5,056 nucleotides of DNA from Spirochaetaceae bacterium. GTDB lineage: Bacteria > Spirochaetota > Spirochaetia > Treponematales > Breznakiellaceae. The stretch covers positions 1 through 5,056 of the forward strand of contig JAITRV010000220.1 in the NCBI GenBank assembly GCA_031288215.1. Reading direction: 5' to 3'. The stretch's first letter is position 1; each line of letters opens with the position of its first letter. The notes under the pieces were generated by a model, which saw nothing but the letters and a program-made list of their open reading frames with translations, was not told where the DNA came from and ran no database searches. This document shows positions 1 to 4,988 of the stretch, piece by piece. The position numbers and the translations under genes were made by a program.

Positions 1-16
1 TGTTCGGGGATGCGGC

Positions 17-1234
17 GTGGGATTTTTCAGCGGACTAAAAAACATATACCGCCCTGATGCCAAGGTCGGCCGGTTTCTCAGCGTTCTGGCTTTTTCCGGG
101 GTGGCCTACGGCTTATACCGGGGGGTCCAGGACAATTACCTGGCGGAAATCGTCGGGATCAGCGCCTTTGAACGGGGGATCGTCGAATTCTTCCGGGAAC
201 TCCCGGGCCTCCTGGTGGTGCTGATCCTCGCCGGGATGTACCGGTTTTCCGAAAGCCGGATCTTCAAGATAGGCGTCGCCATCATGACCGCCGGGGTTAC
301 CGGGCTCCTCCTGTGCGGCACGGGAAAATTCGCGGTGGTCCTCTTTATGGTGGTCTACAGCGCCGGGGAACATATCATCATGCCCGTGCGGACCACCATA
401 TCCCTGGACCTGGCCCGCAAAGACCAGGGCGGGGCCTCCCTGGGAATAACCACCGCCCTGAGCCAGGGGGGGAATATCGCGGGCTTCCTCCTCGTAACCG
501 CCGCCTTCTTTATCTTCTCCCTCTTGGGCTTTGAACGGAAGGACCCGGCCCAATTCAAGATGATCTTCGCCGGCTCCACGGCCCTGATGGTGGGGGGTAT
601 CCTGACCGCCCTGGCCTTGCGGGAAAGCGCCCTGCGGGTCCGGCGGCGGCGTTTCTACTTCGCCAAAAAATTCTTCAAATACTATATGCTGGAGGTCTTC
701 TACGGCGCCCGCAAGCAGATCTTCCTTACCTTTGCCCCCTATGTGCTGATCCTCCAGTACGGGGCCGATACCTCGGTCATCGCCATGCTCCTGGCGGTTT
801 GCGCCCTCTTCAGCGCGATCCTCAGCCCCTTCATGGGCCGCCTCATCGACCGCGTGGGCTACCGCTTCATCATGATTACCGATACCCTGGTCCTCATCAT
901 CGTCTGCTTCCTCTACGGCTTTGCCCACCGGCTCTTCCCGATGCGGATCGCCTACGCCGTGGTCTGCGTGAACTTTGTCCTGGACGCGGTCATCTCCCTG
1001 GCCAGCATGGCCACCAACGTCTATGTCCAGGACCTCAGCACCGGCCCGGAGGAACTCACCGCCACCCTCTCCACGGGGATCTCGGTAAACCACGTGATCA
1101 GCATCCTCATCGCCCTGTTGGGGGGCCTCATCTGGAACCTCGTGGGGATCGAAGTGCTCTTCTCCCTCTCCGCCTTCCTGGGCCTCTTGAACACCCTCTA
1201 CGCGGCCACGATCAAGCCCCGGAGTGCCAAGTAG
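17..1234 (+). CDS. MFS family transporter, possibly 5'-truncated by the window edge
   Basis: A 405-residue, strongly hydrophobic protein with about 12 membrane segments, the usual length and topology of major facilitator superfamily carriers. Helices lie near residues 19-36, 61-77, 82-101, 104-124, 148-170 and 182-201. A basic cytoplasmic loop follows (about 202-235, including RVRRRR), and then a second half with helices from about 236 to 397. The segment GRLIDRVGYR (274-283) matches the MFS motif A (GxLaDrxGrk type) in the second half. It should move a small solute across the inner membrane; the substrate cannot be read from the sequence. The GTG at 17 has a GGGGA at 6-10 with 6-nt spacing, a plausible ribosome binding site. 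The frame stays open to the left edge, so an earlier start outside the window is possible. The 3' end overlaps the convergent DUF554 gene by 37 nt, with no terminator between them. Confidence 0.88.
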   Translation: MGFFSGLKNIYRPDAKVGRFLSVLAFSGVAYGLYRGVQDNYLAEIVGISAFERGIVEFFRELPGLLVVLILAGMYRFSESRIFKIGVAIMTAGVTGLLLCGTGKFAVVLFMVVYSAGEHIIMPVRTTISLDLARKDQGGASLGITTALSQGGNIAGFLLVTAAFFIFSLLGFERKDPAQFKMIFAGSTALMVGGILTALALRESALRVRRRRFYFAKKFFKYYMLEVFYGARKQIFLTFAPYVLILQYGADTSVIAMLLAVCALFSAILSPFMGRLIDRVGYRFIMITDTLVLIIVCFLYGFAHRLFPMRIAYAVVCVNFVLDAVISLASMATNVYVQDLSTGPEELTATLSTGISVNHVISILIALLGGLIWNLVGIEVLFSLSAFLGLLNTLYAATIKPRSAK

Positions 1235-1890
1235 GCCCAGGGGATAAAAATCGCCGGGATGAGGTTCGCCACCTTGATTTCCTTGACCGAGAGGAAATTG
1301 AAGCCGATGGCCGCCACCAAAAGGCTCCCCACGGCGGACATCTCCCGGATGATCTCCGCCGAGAGGAGGTCCTTCACCGCCATCGCGGCCAGGGCGATGC
1401 CCCCCTGGTAGATTAAAACCGGCAGGGCGGAGAAGACCACCCCTATCCCCATGGACGCGCCGAAGACGATGGAGATGGAGCCGTCCAGGATGGACTTGGC
1501 GAAAAGGGTTTCGTGGTTCCCCTGGAGGCCGCTCTGCATGGACCCCACGATGGCCATGGACCCGGTGCAGAAGAGGATGCTGGCGGACACAAAGCCCTTG
1601 GCAAAGGTCCCGTTCCCCATGCCGAGGCGGCGCTCCGCCCAGAGCCCGAAGCGGTTCATCAGGCCGTCGATGTTGATAAGCTCCCCGATGAGGGCGCCCC
1701 CCACCATACTCATGATCAGCAGGAGGATATGTTCGTTGTCCAGGGCCCCCCGGATACCGACATAGACGATGGAAAGGCCGATGGCCTTCTTGACGATTTC
1801 CTCAAACCGGGCGGGAATCCCCCGGACCAAAAAACAACCCGCCAGGGCGCACACGACAATCACCAGCGTATTCACGACCGGTCCCAACAT
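1198..1890 (-). CDS. DUF554 family integral membrane protein (YqgA/YdfK-like)
   Basis: A 230-residue membrane protein with about six or seven hydrophobic segments, the normal size for the DUF554 family (E. coli YqgA and B. subtilis YdfK are near 230 aa). Family-typical stretches are visible: FCTGSMAIVGSMQSGLQGN (107-125), KSILDGSIS (132-140), GVVFSALPVLIYQGGIAL (150-167) and SAVGSLLVAAIGFNFL (185-200). The family is described as a putative transporter; its biochemical role is unknown to me and I infer none. The ATG at 1890 is chosen because AAGGAG lies 6 nt upstream (1897-1902). The open frame continues upstream to 2277, but that extension would run through the divergent promoter and the start of asnS, so it is rejected. 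An in-frame ATG eight codons earlier (MHHKENAM) would place the Shine-Dalgarno inside the gene. The TAG stop at 1198-1200 lies inside the 3' end of the MFS gene. Confidence 0.88.
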   Translation of the reverse strand: MLGPVVNTLVIVVCALAGCFLVRGIPARFEEIVKKAIGLSIVYVGIRGALDNEHILLLIMSMVGGALIGELINIDGLMNRFGLWAERRLGMGNGTFAKGFVSASILFCTGSMAIVGSMQSGLQGNHETLFAKSILDGSISIVFGASMGIGVVFSALPVLIYQGGIALAAMAVKDLLSAEIIREMSAVGSLLVAAIGFNFLSVKEIKVANLIPAIFIPWAYLALRGLIVAA

Positions 1891-1896
1891 GGCGTT

Positions 1897-1902
1897 CTCC
1901 TT
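1897..1902 (-). promoter_or_regulatory. Ribosome binding site of the DUF554 gene
   Basis: On the minus strand the sequence AAGGAG is followed by six bases (AACGCC) and ATG. This is a near-perfect Shine-Dalgarno and decides the start at 1890 over the longer open frame. Confidence 0.8.
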
Positions 1903-1938
1903 ATGATGCATCGCGTTTTTCTTGCAAAGGTCGCAGGT

Positions 1939-1944
1939 ATTGTA
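1939..1944 (-). promoter_or_regulatory. Candidate -10 box for the DUF554 gene
   Basis: TACAAT on the minus strand matches the sigma-70 -10 consensus at five of six positions. It lies about 50 nt upstream of the DUF554 start codon, giving an expected untranslated leader of about 40 nt that contains the Shine-Dalgarno. The -35 region at 17-nt spacing (TTTTCC) is poor. A better -35-like TTGACG occurs farther upstream but has no good partner. Assigned by eye. Confidence 0.35.
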
Positions 1945-2015
1945 ACCGGAAAAAGAAAACGGGAAAAGATACCCGGCGTCAAACCTTGCCCCTCTCAGCG
2001 GTTTGGGCCGCGGCC

Positions 2016-2028
2016 TGCCGATCCGGCA
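2016..2028. repeat. Short inverted repeat in the divergent DUF554/asnS spacer
   Basis: TGCCG-ATC-CGGCA is a perfect 5-bp inverted repeat with a 3-nt centre, just upstream of where a -35 box for asnS would sit. A 10-bp palindrome, GGCCGCGGCC, lies at 2006-2015 immediately before it. They could be operator half-sites, but in GC-rich DNA such small repeats are common. The rest of the 175-nt spacer shows only the promoter elements listed separately. Confidence 0.3.
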
Positions 2029-2052
2029 CTTCCCCCGCAAGCCCTCATGGGG

Positions 2053-2058
2053 TATACT
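2053..2058 (+). promoter_or_regulatory. -10 box of asnS, implying a very short or absent 5' leader
   Basis: TATACT differs from the TATAAT consensus at one position and is preceded by GGGG. Only seven bases separate it from the ATG at 2066, so initiation at the usual distance would fall at or next to the A of the start codon. No Shine-Dalgarno precedes the ATG at a workable distance. The -35 region at 17-nt spacing (TTCCCC) is weak. The position and the lack of a ribosome site together suggest a leaderless mRNA. Confidence 0.5.
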
Positions 2059-2065
2059 GTGAAGC

Positions 2066-3511
2066 ATGATGCAGCCGCTTATCAGGGAGATCCTGGCCCT
2101 TCCGCCGGAATCCCAGCATATCACGGTCCGGGGCTGGGTCCGGACCAAACGGGAGTTGAAAAACCTCGTATTTGTGGAAGTGAATGACGGGTCCTCGTTT
2201 ACCGGCATCCAGTGTACCTTTGACCGCGGCGCCGGCCTGCCGGAGGAAACCGCGAAGGTCCTGCCGGCGGTCTCCACCGGGGCCGCCGTGGAGGTCCGGG
2301 GGAAGCTGGTGCCCTCCCCTGCTTCGGGGCAGCAGGTGGAACTGGCCGCTGCGGACCTCGTCCTGGTGGGGGAAGCCCCGGCGGAGACCTATCCCCTGCA
2401 AAAGAAACGGCACTCCCTGGAATTCCTCCGGGAAATCGCCCACCTCCGGCCCCGGACCAATACCTTCGGCGCCGTGGCCCGCCTCCGAAGCCGCCTGGCC
2501 TTCGCGGTCCACGAATTCTTCCGGAGCCGGGGCTTCCAGTACGTCCACACCCCAATCATCACCGCCAGCGACGCCGAGGGCGCCGGGGCCATGTTCCAGG
2601 TCACCACCCTGGACCTGGAGGCCCTGGCCAAAAACGGCGGCACCGGGAAGCAGCCGCCCGCCGGCCAGGCCGGGGATCGCGGCCAGGCCCTCATCGACTA
2701 CAGCCAGGACTTTTTCGGCAAGCGCAGTTGCCTCACCGTTTCGGGGCAGTTGGAGGCGGAAACCTACGCCCTGGCCCTTTCCCGGGTCTACACCTTCGGC
2801 CCCACCTTCCGGGCGGAACACTCCAACACCACCCGGCACCTGGCGGAATTCTGGATGATCGAGCCCGAAATGGCCTTTGCCCATCTGGAAGACAACATGG
2901 CCCTGGCGGAGGACTTTCTCAAATACCTCTTTACCGTCACCCTGGAGGACTGCGCCGAGGACCTCCGCTTCTTTGACACCCACATTGAAAAGGGCATCTC
3001 CGCCGTCCTCCGGTCGGTGGCGGAATCCCGGTTCGTCCACATGACCTACACCGATGCGGTCGCGGAACTGGAAAAAAACGCCGCCGCCTTTGAATTTAAG
3101 CCCTATTGGGGCTGCGACCTCCAGAGCGAGCACGAAAAATTCCTCACCGAAAAAACCGTCCAGGGGCCGGTAATCGTGACCGATTATCCCAAGGAGATAA
3201 AGGCCTTCTATATGAAGATGAACAACGACGGCAAAACCGTCCGGGCCATGGATGTCCTGGTCCCCCGGCTGGGGGAGATCATCGGCGGTTCCGAGCGGGA
3301 GGAGAACCTGGGCCGCCTGGAGGAACGGATGGCCGCCCTGGGGATGCGCCCCGAGGACTACACCTGGTATCTGGACCTCCGCCGTTACGGCACGGTCCCC
3401 CACGCGGGCTTCGGCCTGGGCTTTGAACGGCTCATCCAGTACATCACCGGCATGGCCAACATCCGGGACGTGATCCCCTACCCCCGGGCCGTCGGCCAGG
3501 CGGAATTCTAA
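2066..3511 (+). CDS. asnS: Asparaginyl-tRNA synthetase (EC 6.1.1.22)
   Basis: This class II aminoacyl-tRNA synthetase activates asparagine with ATP and charges tRNA-Asn in the cytoplasm. The 481-residue length is close to the 466 of E. coli AsnRS. The N-terminal OB-fold anticodon-binding domain covers about 18-103 (starting ITVRGWVRTKRELKNLVFVE). The catalytic core shows motif 1 around FFRSRGFQYVHTPIIT (151-166) with its conserved proline, the SGQLEAE substrate-pocket region (226-232), motif 2 from FRAE (248-251) through RHLAEFWMIEPE (257-268), and motif 3 GFGLGFERL (448-456) with the ATP-binding arginine R455. The FRAE...RHLAEFWMIE form and the insertion between TTLDLEA and DYSQDFFGK (about 186-211) point to AsnRS rather than AspRS. 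That insertion is somewhat long and Gly/Pro/Gln-rich. ATG 2066 is followed at once by a second ATG at 2069; either could be used. No amidotransferase genes are nearby, so the gene stands alone. Confidence 0.96.
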   Translation: MMQPLIREILALPPESQHITVRGWVRTKRELKNLVFVEVNDGSSFTGIQCTFDRGAGLPEETAKVLPAVSTGAAVEVRGKLVPSPASGQQVELAAADLVLVGEAPAETYPLQKKRHSLEFLREIAHLRPRTNTFGAVARLRSRLAFAVHEFFRSRGFQYVHTPIITASDAEGAGAMFQVTTLDLEALAKNGGTGKQPPAGQAGDRGQALIDYSQDFFGKRSCLTVSGQLEAETYALALSRVYTFGPTFRAEHSNTTRHLAEFWMIEPEMAFAHLEDNMALAEDFLKYLFTVTLEDCAEDLRFFDTHIEKGISAVLRSVAESRFVHMTYTDAVAELEKNAAAFEFKPYWGCDLQSEHEKFLTEKTVQGPVIVTDYPKEIKAFYMKMNNDGKTVRAMDVLVPRLGEIIGGSEREENLGRLEERMAALGMRPEDYTWYLDLRRYGTVPHAGFGLGFERLIQYITGMANIRDVIPYPRAVGQAEF

Positions 3512-3555
3512 GCCCCGGCAGCCTCACCCGGCCCTCCCCCACGCGGCAAGGCCGG

Positions 3556-3571
3556 CCGGGGGATACCCCGG
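3556..3571. terminator. GC hairpin in the convergent asnS/CDF spacer, possible bidirectional terminator
   Basis: CCGGGG-GATA-CCCCGG forms a perfect 6-bp GC stem with a 4-nt loop. It lies 45 nt past the asnS stop and 3 nt past the CDF stop on the other strand, where a shared terminator would be expected. No T-run follows on either strand, so it is not a classical intrinsic terminator. The same 16 bases recur in opposite orientation at 4921-4936, so a repeat-element reading is also possible. The remaining bases of the 63-nt spacer hold nothing else recognisable. Confidence 0.35.
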
Positions 3572-3574
3572 GCT

Positions 3575-4522
3575 TCACGAGAGCCCCTCGGGGGCCAGGC
3601 CGTATTCTTCGTTTTCAACGTTCCCCGCGGGTTCCACGTGGATCATGATATCGTAGACCCCCTCGACCCGTTCTTTGATGGCCTGTTCCACCCGGACGGC
3701 GATCCCGTGGGCTTCCCGGACCGTGAGGGCGGGGTCCACTTCGATATCGATGTCGATGTCCCAGAAGCCCGCGAGCCGCCGCATCCGGGTCCGGTGGGGG
3801 CGGCCCGCGCCGGGCACCGAGTGGACCGCCTCAAAGACCGCATGGTAGGACGCGGTTTCGGACCCGCCGTCCATGAGTTCCGTGTTGGCTTCCATAAAGA
3901 TTCCCACGGCGGACCGGAGTATCCACAGGCCCACGAGGATCGCCGCGGCGGAGTCGACGGCCCCGATTTCCAGGAGCATGGAGAGGCCCAGCCCCAGGAG
4001 GACCCCCAGGGATATGACCACGTCGCCGGCCATGTTTTTGGCGTTGGCCCTGAGCATGGCCGATCCGGCGCTTTTGCTGAAGAGGTACTGGGTCCAGGCC
4101 AGGATCAGCTTCCCGGCGATGGAGACGAGGGTAATCCCCAGGGCTTCCCCGGAGGGCGGCGGCCGGCTGATACCGGAGAGGAGGGCGCCGGCGGCATTGA
4201 GGATGAGTTGGGCGCCGGCAAAGAACAGGACAAAGGAGAGGACCGCGGTGGCCACGGTTTCCGCGCGGCCGTGGCCCCAGGGATGCCCCGCGTCGGCGGG
4301 CTGGGAGATAACGCCGGATACCAGGAGGGACATCAGGGCGATGAGGACATCCACCCCCGAATCAATGCCGTCCCCCAGGACGGCCATGCTTCCCGCATAC
4401 AAACCCCCGCCGATCTTGACGAGGGCCAGGACAAGGTTTCCCCCCAGGGCGCATAGGGCGGCGGTTTTTATGATTCCGGCCTTGCGGACAGCCCGCTCGG
4501 CGGATACAGTCGGTTCTGGCAC
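3575..4522 (-). CDS. Cation diffusion facilitator (CDF) family metal exporter
   Basis: CDF proteins are proton-coupled antiporters that export divalent metals (Zn, Fe, Mn, Co, Cd) across the inner membrane as dimers. The 315-residue product (numbered from 4522) has six membrane segments near 18-38, 45-69, 90-115, 127-149, 163-183 and 189-213, and a cytoplasmic ferredoxin-like C-terminal domain at about 232-298. TM2 carries the expected metal pair D54-S-G-V-D58, and the loop HPWGHGRAE (80-88) is typical of the family. In TM5 the usual HxxxD is N163-M-A-G-D167, with Asn for His. The C-domain has AHGIA (H272) and IHVEP (H295), but the position equal to FieF H232 is Asp (D259). The metal is therefore uncertain. 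GTG 4522 is chosen because GAGAGGAG (4533-4540) lies 10 nt upstream. TTG 4528 (spacing 4) is possible. GTG 4552 has no ribosome site and sits on a likely -10 box. Confidence 0.9.
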   Translation of the reverse strand: MPEPTVSAERAVRKAGIIKTAALCALGGNLVLALVKIGGGLYAGSMAVLGDGIDSGVDVLIALMSLLVSGVISQPADAGHPWGHGRAETVATAVLSFVLFFAGAQLILNAAGALLSGISRPPPSGEALGITLVSIAGKLILAWTQYLFSKSAGSAMLRANAKNMAGDVVISLGVLLGLGLSMLLEIGAVDSAAAILVGLWILRSAVGIFMEANTELMDGGSETASYHAVFEAVHSVPGAGRPHRTRMRRLAGFWDIDIDIEVDPALTVREAHGIAVRVEQAIKERVEGVYDIMIHVEPAGNVENEEYGLAPEGLS

Positions 4523-4532
4523 GTGCAACAGG

Positions 4533-4540
4533 CTCCTCTC
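4533..4540 (-). promoter_or_regulatory. Ribosome binding site of the CDF gene
   Basis: GAGAGGAG on the minus strand is the only strong purine-rich ribosome site near the gene start. It favours GTG 4522 (10-nt spacing) or TTG 4528 (4-nt spacing) and argues against the longest open frame, whose GTG at 4552 lies upstream of this site. Confidence 0.6.
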
Positions 4541-4550
4541 GTTTCTCTTC

Positions 4551-4579
4551 ACTATACGCCATAGCGCCGGCGATTTCTA
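4551..4579 (-). promoter_or_regulatory. Candidate proximal promoter of the CDF gene
   Basis: On the minus strand TAGAAA (4579-4574, four of six matches to TTGACA) is followed after 17 nt by TATAGT (4556-4551, five of six matches to TATAAT). The expected transcription start near 4544 gives a short leader holding the Shine-Dalgarno. The -35 box directly abuts the 3' strand of the 6-bp stem in the candidate structured RNA upstream. Confidence 0.45.
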
Positions 4580-4690
4580 GAGCGGCTGCTTCTTTTTGCC
4601 TGAATACCGCTCATGGGCGCAACGTTTTTTCCCGTGTTTTAAGCGGCAGAAAGTAAAGTTTCTACGTATTCAGGCCAAAGGCTGCCGGCG
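4565..4690 (-). ncRNA. Candidate structured, pseudoknotted leader RNA upstream of the CDF gene
   Basis: Read on the minus strand, four complementary pairs nest here. A closing stem CGCCGGC (4690-4684) pairs with GCCGGCG (4571-4565), 7 bp. A perfect 10-bp stem joins GCCTGAATAC (4675-4666) with GTATTCAGGC (4607-4598). A 6-bp stem joins GAGCGG (4612-4607) with CCGCTC (4585-4580). The last two interleave in the order expected of an H-type pseudoknot, sharing one base at the junction, with an A-rich 12-nt connecting loop (AAAAAGAAGCAG). A small hairpin (AGAAA/TTTCT, 4663-4648) sits in the large first loop. I do not recognise a known riboswitch class; conserved signatures of yybP-ykoY, NiCo and fluoride RNAs were not seen. 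The position suggests regulation of the metal exporter, but this needs transcription from the distal promoter. Alternatives are a protein-binding site or chance pairing. Confidence 0.35.
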
Positions 4691-4712
4691 TGCTGAGCTC
4701 TGAGGCTCAGCA
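4691..4712. repeat. 8-6-8 perfect inverted repeat, candidate operator or hairpin
   Basis: TGCTGAGC, six bases (TCTGAG), then GCTCAGCA: a perfect 8-bp inverted repeat. It is directly followed on the plus strand by TATACT (4713-4718), and on the minus strand its outer end overlaps the last bases of a TATATG -10 box. No T-run follows on either strand, so it does not look like a terminator. The placement against -10-like elements suits a dimeric regulator's operator; which regulator cannot be told. Confidence 0.45.
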
Positions 4713-4739
4713 TATACTGGGTTCATCCGAGCCTGTCAA
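4711..4739 (-). promoter_or_regulatory. Candidate distal minus-strand promoter upstream of the CDF leader
   Basis: On the minus strand a perfect -35 hexamer TTGACA (4739-4734) is followed after exactly 17 nt by TATATG (4716-4711, four of six matches to the -10 consensus). Initiation would be near 4704, about 180 nt before the CDF start codon, so its transcript would include the candidate structured RNA at 4565-4690. On the plus strand the overlapping TATACT (4713-4718) is a -10-like box without a good -35. Confidence 0.4.
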
Positions 4740-4764
4740 TAGTTTTGTGTAAATAAAAATCATT

Positions 4765-4940
4765 ATGGGAATCCTGCCAGCCCGTCCATGCCGGCCCGTG
4801 CCGGCTTTTCCGGCGGGGGTATCCCCGCTTTTGCCGGTTTTGGCCTGGTACAGGGCCGCCGGCGGGATGCGGGGCCGGCGTGGTGGGGGCTTTATGGGGG
4901 TTAAGAAGCCTGGACAGGGGCCGGGGTATCCCCCGGTCTG
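4765..4940. repeat. GC-rich non-coding stretch with clustered short hairpins and repeats
   Basis: This stretch is much richer in G and C than the AT-rich bases just before it (4740-4766). It contains several small perfect stems: GCCGG-CTTTT-CCGGC (4800-4814), GCGGGG-GTAT-CCCCGC (4813-4828) and CCGGGG-TATC-CCCCGG (4921-4936). TGCCGGC occurs twice ten bases apart (4789-4795 and 4799-4805). The core GGGGTATCCCC occurs twice here (4816-4826, 4923-4933) and once on the opposite strand at 3560-3570. A 75-codon open frame covers 4765-4992 but has no ribosome site, mixed third-base usage and a low-complexity Gly/Pro/Arg product, so I do not call it a gene. The stretch may be a degenerate intergenic repeat or the 5' leader of the gene at 4989. 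Confidence 0.4.
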
Positions 4941-4964
4941 CCTTGAATTTCCCCTTGAATTCCC
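4941..4964 (+). repeat. Two tandem 12-bp units upstream of the gene at 4989
   Basis: CCTTGAATTTCC (4941-4952) is followed directly by CCTTGAATTCCC (4953-4964); the units differ at one position. Each contains TTGAAT, which matches the -35 consensus at four positions. The pair could be a duplicated promoter element or a binding site. Confidence 0.5.
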
Positions 4965-4971
4965 TTACCAT
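4943..4971 (+). promoter_or_regulatory. Weak candidate promoter for the gene at 4989
   Basis: TTGAAT (4943-4948) and TACCAT (4966-4971) are separated by 17 nt, each matching the sigma-70 consensus at four of six positions. Initiation would fall near the Shine-Dalgarno, giving a very short leader. Low confidence. Confidence 0.2.
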
Positions 4972-4977
4972 AAAAAC

Positions 4978-4983
4978 GAGGAG
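4978..4983 (+). promoter_or_regulatory. Ribosome binding site of the gene at 4989
   Basis: GAGGAG is followed after five bases by ATG. This strong Shine-Dalgarno supports a real translation start at 4989 although only 22 codons are visible. Confidence 0.75.
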
Positions 4984-4988
4984 TCCCT

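Noticed and set aside
113..1093. 326-codon open frame antisense to the MFS gene
   Set aside because: Its product is dominated by Gly, Asp, Glu and His with no membrane or domain pattern. It is the expected shadow of a GC-rich transporter gene.
1513..2187. Plus-strand open frames opposite DUF554 that run into asnS
   Set aside because: Low-complexity His/Pro/Gly/Asp products with no ribosome site. The minus-strand DUF554 protein explains this DNA.
1891..2277. N-terminal extension of the DUF554 frame
   Set aside because: The extension crosses the divergent promoters and the asnS start and has no family similarity. AAGGAG supports the ATG at 1890.
2045..3403. 452-codon open frame antisense to asnS
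   Set aside because: It lies fully opposite a confidently identified synthetase and is rich in Gly, Val and Phe without a recognisable fold. Shadow of codon bias.
4580..4612. Resemblance of the minus-strand TCAGG...AAGCAGCC to SRP (4.5S) RNA domain IV
   Set aside because: The GGAA-capped helix that defines domain IV is missing; only A-rich sequence lies between the two matching pieces. Probably coincidence, and the pseudoknot reading fits better.
4598..4675. Intrinsic terminator at the 10-bp inverted repeat
   Set aside because: The loop is 58 nt and neither strand has a T-run after the stem. No gene on either strand ends here.
4719..4733. T-arm-like GGGTTCATCCGAGCC suggesting a tRNA or tmRNA end
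   Set aside because: The T-loop GTTCRA is not intact and there is no matching acceptor or anticodon arm nearby.
3556..4936. CDF locus as a transposon with terminal inverted repeats
   Set aside because: The repeats are only 16 bp and self-complementary, there is no transposase inside and no target duplication was seen. Kept only as a repeat observation.
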